A stretch of 64,000 nt of DNA from Saccopteryx bilineata. Lineage: Eukaryota; Chordata; Mammalia; Chiroptera; Emballonuridae. The position numbers were made by a program, and so were the translations under genes. Below the pieces are notes generated by a model. The model did not search any database. It was not told the origin of the DNA and saw nothing but the letters and a program-made list of their open reading frames with translations. The stretch covers positions 267,695,034 through 267,759,033 of the forward strand of contig NC_089493.1 in assembly GCF_036850765.1 (NCBI RefSeq). The letters are read 5' to 3'. The stretch's first letter is position 1. Each line of letters starts with the position of its first letter. This document shows positions 12,969 through 22,089 of the stretch, in pieces.

Positions 12969-13590
12969 GTGGCACAACTGCTGTGTAAAACAGCTTGGCG
13001 GTTCCTCAAAATGTTAGAAACAGAGTTACTGCACGACCCAGCAGTTTCACTCTTAGGTGTATGGCCCAAGAGAAATAAAATATACATCCACAAACACTTG
13101 TGCACAGATGTTCACAGTGGCATTATTCATAACAGCTCAAGTGTGGAAACAATCCAAATGTCCACCGATGGATGGATAAACAATAGGAAGTATATCTATA
13201 CAATGAAATATTGTTCGATCATAAAAAGGAACGAAGTACTGATACATGCTACAACATGGATGAACTTTGAAAACATTCTAAGTGAAAAACTCCGTCACAA
13301 AGAATCACATTTTGCATAATTCCATTTATATAAGACAATCAGAACAGGCAAATCAATAAAGACAGAAAGCAGACTACTCTTCCTAGGGGCTAGGGATGAG
13401 CAGGAAAACGGGGAATGACTAATTAATGAGTAGACTTTTGAGGGTGATGAAAATGTTTTGGAATTAGACAGTGATGACAGTTGTACAACTACATGAATAT
13501 ATTAGAAGCTACCGAATTGTAAACTTTTAAGAGGGTGAATTGAATGGTAGGTGAATTATACCTCAATAATGCTGTTATTTTTAAAAAAAT
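12969..13590 (+). mobile_element. Old L1 3' end, sense
   Basis: The frame at 12969-13319 reads like the L1 ORF2p C-terminus (LPLDPAVSLLG-like segment, then a diverged MEYYS-type motif). It is followed by a 3' UTR with ataagacaatcagaacaggcaaatc and ggtgaattatacctcaataatgctg. The 5' part is missing. No target duplication was identified. Confidence 0.82.
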
Positions 13591-13599
13591 TTACTCTTC

Positions 13600-13730
13600 A
13601 CTTACTGTTTTGGGCAAAACTGTCTTGGGCAAAATACTGAACTATTTAGTGCCTCAGTTTCCTCATCTGTAAAACGGGGCCGGTAACCGTACTATACGAT
13701 CAGGGTAGTTGTGAGGAATGTTATCTTGCT
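13600..13730 (+). repeat. MIR SINE fragment
   Basis: Contains gtgcctcagtttcctcatctgtaaaacgggg and gtagttgtgaggaatg, sense MIR core and 3' part. Confidence 0.75.
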
Positions 13731-13804
13731 GGCTGTGAGTCTGTCCCTTAATTTTAATCTGTCACCACGCTGCCCTTGCTCACTGGCCTGCACTCACCAT
13801 GCCT

Positions 13805-14310
13805 TTTTTTCTGAAATTTTTGTAAAATATACATGATGTAAAATTTGCCACCTTAACCACTTCTGAGCGTACAGTTCAGTAGTGCATACAGCCACACTGT
13901 GTGCGACCGATGCCCAGAACCCCTTTTATTTGCAAAACAGAAACTCCATGCCCATCCCACAGCTCCCTACTCCCCTCTCCCACCAGCTCCTGGCACCCGA
14001 CCTCAGCTTTCTGTCTCTATGACTTTAACTACTTCAGGTACCTTGTGTAAGTGGATCATACAGCATTTGTCCTTTTACGGCTGGCTAAATGCACTTAGCA
14101 TAATGTCCTCAAGGTTAATCCATATTATGGCATGTGCCAGAATTCCCTTCCTTTTTAAGGCTGAATAATATTTCATTGTATGTATCTGCTGCATTTTGCT
14201 TCTCCATTCATCTGCCAATGAATACTTGAGTTGTTCCCACCTTTGGCTGCTGGGAATGCTGCTGCTATGAATGCACTCGGACAGATACAACCCACGCTTT
14301 TAAGCTCGTA
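13805..14310 (-). mobile_element. Old L1 3' end, antisense
   Basis: Reads gtaaaatttgccaccttaaccacttctgagcgtacagttcagtag, then cataatgtcctcaaggttaatcc and aggctgaataatatttcattgta. This is the antisense 3' UTR and ORF2 end of an old L1, of the same general type as the copy at 7741-8535. It lies head-to-head with the sense L1 end at 12969-13590. Confidence 0.8.
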
Positions 14311-14939
14311 TCCCACAGGTCATAGTATGTCCAATACATTGTATTAAGGACAAATGCAAGGCATCTAGAGGTGCGTTTCCCTTTAGAATTTTTAATTGAA
14401 CACATGCACAGCAAACAGAGTGGCTAAACATTTGGGTGAACTGTCAGCTCCCGGACAGCTCTGTGGGCTTGCCTCCTGTGCGAAGGGACCGCAGAGGGCC
14501 CGGGACAACCAGACTCGACGGCTCCAGCTCTGGTGGGACTAGGCTGGTTTATTCGGGGCCAGCTCCTCAAACCAGAGGTCTGTTATAAGAAAAAAACTTG
14601 TCAGCGTGTGCAGGCTCAGAAGAGACCAATTCAGTCCTTCACAATGGCCTCTTTTGATCTACAAGAGATAAGTCAGTACCATGGAGCACTGGTCCTGAGG
14701 CTGGAGGGGCACTTGGGGTAAAGACACCAACCTCCACCCCAAGGCATGGGTCCCAGGAAGCCCCTCACCCCGTCCCAGGATAGCTTCCCAGAGAGGGTGA
14801 TGCCTGTACCGACTCCAGGAAGAGTTGCGTGAGGTTAAAACTTGTGAGAGCTGTCTGGTTTCCCCTGTTATCCAGGGCAATTGTTTTAAGTGCTCCCTGT
14901 TATTCCCCAAAGTGTCCCCAGTAGGATGAGAGTCACTGT
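14311..14939. other. Single-copy intronic DNA
   Basis: No recognisable gene or repeat. The short open frames have no family resemblance. Confidence 0.45.
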
Positions 14940-15470
14940 ATTAGCAGCTATCTGTTGCACAACAAATTACCCGAAAACTTAGTGGCTTGAAACAACAAAC
15001 TTTTATGTCTCTTCTAGTTCCTATGAGTTAGGGATATGGGTGTGGCTCAACTGGTCGGGGGTCTCTTTTGAGGTCACCTGTTAAGGTGCTGCCTGGGGCT
15101 GTGGCCACTGGAAAGCTTGCCTGGGGGGGAGGGGAGGGGGGAATCTGTTGTCAGGGTGACTCCTACAGAGGCAGGCTGCTAGTGGGAGGACTCAGCTCCA
15201 CTCCACTGTGGGTCTCTCCACAGGGCTGCTTGAGTGTCCTCACAACATGGCAGTTAGCTCCCCTCAGGGCAGGGGATCTGAGAAGGAGAGAGAGAGACCG
15301 GCAGACAGAAACAGACACACCAGACAGCAGCTTCCCTTTAACACCCTTGTCGCAGAAGCCTTGCAGCCTCTCTTCTGTTGCCTACCAGTTAGAAGAGTCA
15401 CTAATCCAGACTTCACTTAAAGGCAGGGGAGCTCCAGCTTTTGAAGGCAACAGTGTCACAGAATTTGGGA
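14940..15470 (-). mobile_element. MLT1/MaLR-type LTR, antisense
   Basis: Starts attagcagctatctgttgcacaacaaattaccc and gtggcttgaaacaacaaac, followed by gtcctcacaacatggcag and a (GA)-rich stretch. This is the usual antisense layout of this mammalian LTR class. The 3' part is diverged. Confidence 0.6.
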
Positions 15471-16254
15471 TATTTAAAAACTAGCGGAGTTAACTCTAAA
15501 AATAGGGCATGTGTGGTGTAGAGACAGGACAAAACCAGAGAGGGCAGAAGTCAGATCAAGAAATAGTTACAGTGCCAGGTAAGGCAAGTCAGCCAGGAGC
15601 AGGGCACAGTCCAAGAAGGGCTTTGAGCAAGGTGAGCTGCTGCCAGGGATTCAGAGTGAACTCTGACCCCTCCAGGTTGGGCCCCATGGCCTCTACCCAG
15701 CTCCAGAGGCTGTCGAGGTCCTCCCCTCCATTCGGGCCTTTGGGCCTCTCACCCTCCAGCTTTGGCAGAGAACCCCCCACTCCCCCACAGGACAGAAGTT
15801 CCTTTTGTGTTTCCCAATGGGCTAGGCACAGCAGGTACATGCTGCAGGGTAACCGCATGAACAAACATACCCGTTTGCACCAACCCCATGCTGTGGTCAC
15901 CAGTGGGCCACAAGGCAGTCTGCACTCTGCTTACACCTTCTCTTTCCAGCCTCCAGGCCTTTGCTCCTGCTGCCTCGAGGGCTCTGGCTGTGCTAAGTAT
16001 TTGCACTGTCCTGGAGGCCGCTAGACAGGAGACCTGCAGGACTGGTGTTTCTGTGGGCATGTGCTTATTACTGAACACTCACCATGGGGACTTTCAGCTG
16101 CCTGAACCTGAATACGTTTCAGAATGATGACCTTGCACCCCCACCCTCCCCTTCCTTGCTGGGGGGGGGGGGCAGTGCTATGACCTCTTGGTGACACCTC
16201 TGTTGAGTGGCCCCTGAGGACGGTGTACCCAAACTGTTGTGCTTTTAGGCTTGG
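15471..16254. other. Mostly single-copy intronic DNA
   Basis: No exon recognised. A G run of 12 lies at 16161-16172. The stretch around 15590-15690 (aagaagggctttgagcaaggtgagc) resembles a common ancient mammalian repeat that I cannot name confidently. Confidence 0.45.
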
Positions 16255-16390
16255 CCCGGCAGACATCAAGATAGGTTTTACAACCAGACTTCCTGGGTTG
16301 GAATCACAACTCTGCCACTTCCGTGTGTCCTGGGGCACTCAAGTGTCTCGGTTTCCTCATCTGCAAAAGGGGAACAATCCAGCCACCTTG
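16255..16390 (+). repeat. MIR SINE fragment
   Basis: Contains cttcctgggttggaatcacaactctgccactt and cggtttcctcatctgcaaaagggg, sense MIR. Confidence 0.8.
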
Positions 16391-16442
16391 GAGCTGTCCT
16401 TGTTGCTTTTACTTATTAACTGTTCCCAGTTTTGCCTTACAG

Positions 16443-16636
16443 CAATGGTTCTCAACCTTTCTAATGCCGTGACTCCGCTATACAGTTCCTCATGTTGCGG
16501 TGACCCCAAACCAAAAAATAATTTTGGTGGCTACCTCATAACTGTAATTTTGCTACAGTTATGATTCGGAATGTAAATACCTGATATGCATTATGTATTT
16601 TCCGATGGCTTGTTGAGAACAAGCTGAGAACCGCTG
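16443..16636. mobile_element. SPIN-like non-autonomous hAT transposon
   Basis: The 8-bp target duplication ccttacag is exact at 16435-16442 and 16637-16644. The left end reads caatggttctcaacc. The right end, reversed, reads cagcggttctcagcttg, so the ends are imperfect inverted repeats. The interior (tctaatgccgtgac, ctcataactgtaattttgctacagttatgattcg, tccgatgg) matches my recollection of the SPIN family, which is known from several vertebrates by horizontal transfer. At 194 bp there is no room for a transposase. Confidence 0.85.
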
Positions 16637-16644
16637 CCTTACAG

Positions 16645-17779
16645 GGTTGCAGAGAAGCAAATCCAAGCCCAGAAGGGTGGCACTAGCCTCCACCACCCAG
16701 TGTCCTTAAGCCCCAGCTGCAGAAGTGAATCCTGACTAGTCTATGATGGTCTCACTCCCTGTGCATGTGATTGGTGCAGGCATGCTCACGTGACTCAGTC
16801 TGATCCCTGAGATGAGGAAATCTGTGCAGGAGTGGGGCGTGTTCCTGGAAAGGTTTTCTCAGAGACACCTTGAGACAACAGTCCTTTCCCTCCACTAGCT
16901 CTCCTCCAGATTGTCCTTAAGGCCTGAGTCGCCCCCGCTGTTCCACAGGGAGCCACACTATCAAGCCAAGGATGGTCAAACAGAAAGACAGGAAGATATG
17001 GGTCCTTGATGACATCATCAAGCCTTTAAGTTACCAACCCTAGATCAGCCTGACTTATAACCCATCATGCAAGGTTCACACTGCTTATTGTTTAAGCCAG
17101 CTCAGTCATGGCTTTTTGTTATTTGCAGCCCAAGGCATCCTGCTGAAAGTCCACGGTGGGGCACATTTCATTGTCTTGAGATTAAGCCCATCATACCAGA
17201 GCAACGGTCTAAGCTCAGCTGTGTACTCAGGGAGGACTTCCTGGAGGTGGTGTGGCTAAAATGAACTCTACAAGAATGAGAAGGTGGACAAGGGGCGTAG
17301 GGCAAAGAGTAACATTCCAGGCAGACAGAACAAAAGAATGAGACTAGAAACACCGCAGGGTATATGGGTGTGTGGATCTAGATGGCTGGGAGCCATGGGA
17401 GATGAGGCTGGGGAGAAAGGGGGGTTGGGCTGCAGTGGGTCTTCAGCCAGGCTATAGAACGCAGGTTGGTCCCCAGGGTCGAGGGGAAGCTCTGCGGACA
17501 GCTTTGATTTTGTTTACTCAGGGTCTTGCCATCCAGCTCTGTGCCTAGAATAAGTGCACTCTGCTGGCCTCTGCTCCCTATTCTGGTCATACCAAGATGT
17601 TCCCCTGAGTTAAGGCAAAGAGCTGGGCAGGGGCACCGGGCCTCGCTTCTCCAGGTGTGATTCTGTGCGCCACGCTATTCCAGCCCCCAGAGCACTCATA
17701 AGAGACTCTGGCTGAAATCTGGGTCACTCTGTGCACGAGTGGGACATCTATCAAACAGGCAGTTACTAAGTGTCTACAA
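16645..17779. other. Single-copy intronic DNA
   Basis: Nothing recognised except a faint ancient repeat near 17200-17360 (cattccaggcagacagaac). No convincing exon. Confidence 0.45.
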
Positions 17780-17925
17780 ATCAGTGTGCCAAGCACAATG
17801 GATAGAGAACCTGGTTCAAGTCCCAATTCTGTTAATTTCCAGTCGTGTGACCTTGAGCAAGGCACTTGGCTTCTCCAAACCCAGAGTCTTTACCTGTTTT
17901 GTGATAGACAATGAAATCAATAGTG
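17780..17925 (+). repeat. MIR SINE fragment
   Basis: Contains tggttcaagtcccaattctg and gtcgtgtgaccttgagcaaggcacttggcttctcc, sense MIR. Confidence 0.75.
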
Positions 17926-18284
17926 GCTGTATTATTTCTAGTACTGGAGTGTGGGGTGGGGAGAATAGATAAAAAGATGCATAAAAAGCTTCTGAACATA
18001 AAGGGTATAATCTAGGTGGGAGATAAAATAAGCAAACAATATGCTGTTACCGATAAAAGTTGAGAAGTGATGAAAGGTTAAGTGGAGGGACCATCTGAGC
18101 TGGGCTGTCAGGAAGCAGAAAGTTTAGATGGGAGTAAAGAGGGACAAGCAAGGCCCACAAAGACAGTGCAGAAGGGATACAGAAAGCCTGCAGGTGCCAC
18201 TCTGTGCTCCCAAAGCTGCATACAGAAGAGCTAGACATAACTGTTGCATATGGGCATCATTTGCAACCTGAAATAGCAAACCTC

Positions 18285-18440
18285 TGAGCTTAAGCTGGAA
18301 AGATGTAGAGTCAAGTCCTGGCTCTACCACTTACTGCATGACCTTGAGTAAGTCATTTAACCTCTGATCCTCAGAGTCCTTTGTAAAACAGGTGTAAAAC
18401 CTAATTCACCGAGTTGGACGAGGGTATGTGCAGGATCTAG
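18285..18440 (+). repeat. MIR SINE fragment
   Basis: Contains gtcaagtcctggctctaccacttactgcatgaccttgagtaagtcatttaacctctg, a well-preserved sense MIR core. Confidence 0.85.
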
Positions 18441-18958
18441 GATCAGGGCCCCCTTTTCCACCTAATTGATTCCTATTTTAAAGCCTTAAGATCCAGTGCC
18501 ACATCCTTTAGGAAGCCTCCCTGCCTCCCTCAGGCAGCCCTGCAACACCCCTAACCCCAGCAGACTCCCCCCTTCCCTCACTCCACCTGCTGTATTGTGG
18601 TCACCTCTGTCCTTCTCTCCCACAAGGTTCTGGGTTTTGCAGAGGAAGGGGCAGGGTATCTCAGCATCTCTTGGACCCAGCTGCAGCCCTACACAGAGTT
18701 AGTACCTACCAATGCCATATTCTTCCCCAAGCCTCCACCCAGGTAGGCACCAGAGGGAGGAAGTGACTAAGGCTGTTGGGGGTGGAGGGAAAGGGGTTTC
18801 AGGAAAGTTCCAGAGTGGTATCATTAGATCTTGAGGGTTGAACAGGAATTTACTGGGGAAAGGGTTCCAGGTGGAGATGTGGAAAATAAAAAAAGCGCAC
18901 AGAGATGTGAAGGGAAGGATAAAATTGTGAATCAGCAGAGTGTCTGCCAGAGAGAGGC

Positions 18959-19185
18959 TAAAGAGGAGGATTCTGGGCCTGACCTGTGGTGGCGCAGTGG
19001 ATAAAGCGACGACATGGAATGCTGAGGTTGCTGGTTCGAAACTCCGGATTAGCCTGGTCAAGGCACATATGGGAGTTGATGCTTCCTGCTCCTCCCCCCT
19101 TCTTCTCTTTCTATCTCTCCTCTCTCTCTAAAAATGAATAAATAAAATCTTTAAAAAAAAATCAAAATAAAGAGGAGGATTCTGG
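18959..19185 (+). mobile_element. Bat tRNA-derived SINE, short form, with 18-bp target duplication
   Basis: The duplication taaagaggaggattctgg is exact at 18959-18976 and 19168-19185. The element body is 18977-19167. It starts gcctgacctgtggtggcgcagtgg, has the B-box-like ggttcgaaact near 19032, a pyrimidine-rich stretch, and ends in aaaatgaataaataaaa plus an A run. The exact duplication indicates a fairly recent retroposition. Confidence 0.95.
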
Positions 19186-19499
19186 AGCTAACTCTGGAAA
19201 GGACTAAATGCTATGGGAAGGAGACCCTGTAAGGGAGGGACTGAAAACCTGCAAACAGGCAGCACAGAGCCCCTGGGGGAGGATGCTGATCTAGGCTGGG
19301 CTGATCTCAGGTTGGGAATGGGGTAGAGACAATGACACAGGGCTTGGATGGCTACTGGTGGAAAAAAACCCAAAAAGGATAAAAAATTCTTCCTGGATGA
19401 CGGATTGCGAGAATAGCTTAAATCATATATCCACACTCCACTACACCTTATACTTGCTAAAAAGCCTATTTCTACAACCACTCCCTTCTACACACAGAG

Positions 19500-19620
19500 C
19501 AGCTCTCTGAAAACTAGCAGGCCAAGTGGTGCTATCTTTATCACAGATGAACAAAGTGAGAGCCAGAGAACGAACGGGACCTTGCCACGGTCATGCAGGC
19601 AGGCAATGAGGGGGCTTGTC
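19500..19620 (-). repeat. MIR SINE fragment
   Basis: Contains gctatctttatcacagatgaacaaagtgag and gaccttgccacggtcatgcagg, antisense MIR. Confidence 0.6.
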
Positions 19621-19639
19621 ACAACCTGAAGCTAGTCAG

Positions 19640-21120
19640 TGTCCATGCCAGGAGTGCCAGGAGGCAGCTTTCAGCCATTTGACAAATGAACTGAGCACCT
19701 TTTAGCGCCAGACCCTGGAGACATAGAGATGACCTTTGACCTCTGAGTCATATTCAGACTGGACCCATCACTTGGGCCTTAGATCTGCCTCCTACAGGAG
19801 AGGGAGAAGCTGGACCCATTGAGGGGTAGGTTTTCCACAATTAAGACAGGACAGCAGGGCTCATCCCCATGCCTATCTATGAATCCTCCAAACTGGACCT
19901 TGGGGTAGGGTTGGGAGAGGACCAGTCCCTCCACAAAGAAAATGGGGCAGAAAAAGTGGCCCTTTTCTGCCTTTCTAAGAAGCCCTCCAATGCCCCCTCC
20001 TCCTGGCACCCAGACTCCGCACAGCCGCAGCCTGAGTCATCATTCCAGTTTGAATGGTAGCCGAGAAATCAGCCAGGGGGCTGCCCGGGGCTGAGGGCCA
20101 AGGGTTGGAAAAACAAGGCTGCCTTCTCTTACACCAGCCTTGGAACTCCAGACAGGGCACCGGGTGGGGGACAGAGGGCAGGTAGATGTAGGATGGTGGG
20201 TGTCAACAGCCAAAGGGGGTGGGTGGGGAGCAGAGGGGAGATTCAGAATCTGAGCTGTGGACTTTTGTTTTCAGATGACCTGTTTAATAATTACCTTTGC
20301 AATCAAAGGAGCCAGGGCCCAGCAAAGACAAGGCTTTCAACCCTCCATACCCCACCGAGCAGCCGGAGCAGCAGCGAAGAAAGTAAACAAGATGCCACTG
20401 GCAGATCTTGTTCCATCTCGCAAACAATGGCGGGACTGAGCTCCCTGCTCAGACACACACATCAAAGTGTGATTTCCAAGCAAAAACTTTACCAGGCAGA
20501 TAGGAGGCTCGGACTGAATTATTTCCCTGCAGCCCTGGAGCTCCCCTGAGCTCAGAGCCCTAGGGGGCAGTTTCGGGGGTCTGTCATTTTAACATTAACC
20601 TTGACCTGTAATTTATTCATTCATTTTGAGCGAGAGAGAACAACCTCTGCCTCTCAGCCTCTGAAAAACCCAACCAGCAACAACTTCATCCCTTTAAACA
20701 GTCACAATGGTGGGTAAACAAGGGATTTAAGTTACAGAGGCTCCTGCTTATAGTCCACTGGGCTCGGGCTCCTTAAAAACAAAACAAAACACTCTACAGG
20801 GGCTCACAAAGTCAGACCTGACCTGACACTGGGGAAATCAAACTTGTTTTTTGTCAACCTCCCAAGGCCTTCAACTATTTTTCCCCCCTGCAGCATCCAA
20901 GCCCAGCCTAAAGGCAGAGCCATAAACACGCCTGCTCCTCCCCCTTCGATGGTTCAGCAAAACAGCCCCCTCCCACCTTACCGGACCCTAAGGATTAAAA
21001 ACCACCGCGACCGTCACCCGCAACCCCTCTCCTGCCCTCCCCAGCTCCCCGCACCGTCAGCAACCCTTGCAGCACCTTGAGATAAACACCCACTAATGAT
21101 TTTATGATTTTCTGCTCTCG
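19640..21120. other. Transposon-poor stretch next to the CASTOR2 promoter
   Basis: About 1.5 kb without any repeat I can identify, in a window otherwise dense in them. There is no protein-coding signal. A cluster of transcription-factor-like motifs lies at 20286-20720 and is listed separately. The part from 20880 to 21120 becomes progressively GC-rich. Confidence 0.5.
20280..20725. promoter_or_regulatory. Candidate intronic enhancer (motif cluster)
   Basis: Directly visible motifs are TTTGCAATCAAAGG at 20296-20309 (TCF/LEF-type ATCAAAG core beside a C/EBP-like half site), GTAAACAA at 20383-20390 (forkhead type), AACAATGG at 20423-20430 (SOX type), ATCAAAG at 20461-20467 (TCF/LEF type) and GTAAACA at 20714-20720 (forkhead type). 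The region lies about 1 kb inside CASTOR2 intron 1 and is free of transposons. Function is inferred from motif density and position only; such short motifs also arise by chance. Confidence 0.3.
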
Positions 21121-21192
21121 GTAGCCGCGCTCAGCAGAATTCCTCCCGCCCCCCCCCCCCCGCGCCCTGGCGACGGGGGCCGGCCCAACCGA

Positions 21193-21218
21193 GGGATTGG
21201 GGGATGGGGGGGCTGGTA
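21193..21218 (+). other. G-quadruplex-compatible tract
   Basis: Contains gggattgggggatggggggg: runs of 3, 5 and 7 G with loops of 2-3 bases, enough for four G-triplets. It lies on the non-template strand side opposite the CASTOR2 RNA. Confidence 0.45.
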
Positions 21219-21256
21219 GTTTGTTTTTTCCACTGTAGCGTCCCCACACCTGTTTT

Positions 21257-21289
21257 TCATTCATTCGTTCGTTCGTTCATTCATTCACG
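21257..21289 (+). repeat. (TTCA/TTCG)n microsatellite
   Basis: A run of about eight tetranucleotides, ttcattcattcgttcg and onwards, where TTCA and TTCG units mix. It lies in CASTOR2 intron 1, about 290 bp downstream of the exon 1 donor. Confidence 0.85.
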
Positions 21290-21575
21290 GGTTCGTCACT
21301 GCAGCCTCCACGGCCCTCCAGATCTCGGGGAGGGGCAGGGAGGGAGGGGACTGAGATGGAGAGAGACAGTGGCGGGGGTGCATCTGGGGGGGGGTCGGGC
21401 TGGAAGAACCCCGTTTGAGGGCAGATTGGGTGGCTTTGTCAAAAGCAAGGCGAACGGTGGGGCGGGGGCGCTCCCCGGGGCTCGAAGTTGTTTTCCGAGC
21501 GGCGGCGGCGAGGACAGCCGCCCGGGTGCGCCTCTTTGTCTCTCCCCGGCCGGCGCCGCGTCCCTGCGCGCTCAC

Positions 21576-21688
21576 CTGGTCTTGGAGGACAGGAAAGCAA
21601 GTTTGATCAGGCCGTAGGTGAAGAGCGGGATACTCTCCTTGGCGACGCTGGCAACTTGCAGCCGGTGCTCCAGGATGTGGAGTTCCAT
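21576..21688 (-). CDS. CASTOR2: CASTOR2 coding exon 1 (arginine sensor of the mTORC1 pathway, CASTOR family)
   Basis: Reading the minus strand from ATG at 21688-21686 gives 37 complete codons and two bases of the 38th, then a splice donor (AG|GTGAGC, exon end at 21576). The peptide begins MELHILEHRLQVAS, continues through AKESIPLFTYGLIKLAF and ends SSKT plus a split arginine codon. This agrees residue for residue with my memory of mammalian CASTOR2 and differs from CASTOR1 after residue 9. CASTOR proteins are cytosolic ACT-domain proteins. CASTOR1 binds arginine and, as a homodimer or CASTOR1-CASTOR2 heterodimer, inhibits GATOR2 upstream of mTORC1 when arginine is low. The exon encodes only the start of the first ACT domain. 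The start context is strong (A at -3, G at +4). Intron phase is 2. The frame is too short to be found by an ORF-length search. Later exons lie outside the window. Confidence 0.93.
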
Positions 21689-21713
21689 CGTCCGCCCGCG
21701 CTCCGCGGCGGCT

Positions 21714-21716
21714 CAT
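21714..21716 (-). promoter_or_regulatory. Upstream ATG opening an overlapping out-of-frame uORF of CASTOR2
   Basis: An ATG lies 28 nt upstream of the CASTOR2 start on the same strand, in a different frame (28 is not a multiple of 3). Its frame has no stop before the exon 1 donor, so it overlaps the main start. Its context is weak (C at -3, A at +4). If it lies inside the 5' UTR it would lower CASTOR2 initiation or allow leaky scanning. The transcription start is unknown, so inclusion in the mRNA is likely but not proven. Confidence 0.5.
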
Positions 21717-21978
21717 CCGCGGGGGGCGAGCCACAGCCCCCGCCCCCTGCGCACCCAGCCGGCACCGAGCTCCGCGGGCAGCTGGCCCGGGGACCAGGAG
21801 CTCGGCGGCGGGCGGGCCCGGGCGGACAAAGGAGAGGCCCGCCAAGCCGCAAGGGGCCGCGGGCGGAGGGCGGCGGGCGAGGGCGGCAGCGCTGGCGGAG
21901 CGGCGGCGCACGGCGCCCGGCGCGGAGAGCAGCTGGTGTTCGCTGTAACAAACAACTTGCCACTCAAACGCTGGCCCG

Positions 21979-21991
21979 CTGGGCATGCGCG
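21979..21991. promoter_or_regulatory. NRF1-like site
   Basis: Contains gggcatgcgcggc. The central GCATGCGC matches one and a half arms of the palindromic NRF1 motif GCGCATGCGC, about 290 bp upstream of the CASTOR2 start codon in the CpG island. Confidence 0.4.
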
Positions 21992-22001
21992 GCTGCGGCG
22001 G

Positions 22002-22021
22002 GGCGTGCCGGGACTTGTAGT
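22002..22021 (-). promoter_or_regulatory. ZNF143/THAP11-type SBS motif
   Basis: On the minus strand this reads ACTACAAGTCCCGGCACGCC, co-oriented with CASTOR2. The consensus of this promoter motif is ACTACAATTCCCAGCATGC. It lies about 315-335 bp upstream of the ATG at the edge of the CpG island. Such sites are typical of housekeeping CpG-island promoters. Confidence 0.65.
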
Positions 22022-22089
22022 CGTGCTCTGCCTGGCGCTGCCCGCTGCTGATGTCAGGGCTGGGCGGCCGCGTAAGGGGTCGGCTTGGT

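Larger units (their letters stand above)
1..21575 (-). other. CASTOR2: CASTOR2 intron 1 (inferred, continues beyond the window start)
   Basis: The splice donor of CASTOR2 exon 1 reads GTGAGC on the minus strand immediately below position 21576, so transcription runs towards position 1. I looked for the next coding segment, which should begin with residues CKFFSLTETPEDYT, and saw nothing resembling it on the minus strand. The whole stretch is therefore most simply a large first intron. It contains transposon remnants listed separately and no other convincing exon. That it is intronic is inference; a missed short exon cannot be excluded. Confidence 0.7.
21130..22085. promoter_or_regulatory. CASTOR2: CpG island with the CASTOR2 promoter
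   Basis: A strongly GC-rich, CpG-dense block that ends sharply near 22085. It contains CASTOR2 exon 1 (minus strand) and has no obvious TATA box upstream of the start codon, as in typical CpG-island promoters. The transcription start cannot be set from sequence alone; the 5' UTR probably occupies part of 21689-21960. A ZNF143-type motif and an NRF1-like motif lie at its upstream edge. Divergent antisense transcription towards higher coordinates is common at such islands but not shown here. Confidence 0.85.

Noticed and set aside
1..21575. CASTOR2 exon 2 and later exons
   Set aside because: I searched for the expected continuation (CKFFSLTETPEDYT) on the minus strand by eye and did not find it. 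A computed protein-to-genome alignment would be needed to be certain.
21576..21688. Assignment to CASTOR1 instead of CASTOR2
   Set aside because: The two share MELHILEHR, but the following residues (LQVASVAKESIPLFTYG) match CASTOR2 and not CASTOR1.
21285..21986. A 233-codon minus-strand frame across the CASTOR2 promoter and exon 1
   Set aside because: It is out of frame with the recognised CASTOR2 exon, runs through the splice donor and is Arg/Ala/Pro-rich, as random frames in CpG islands are. Only its upstream ATG at 21716 is kept as a uORF candidate.
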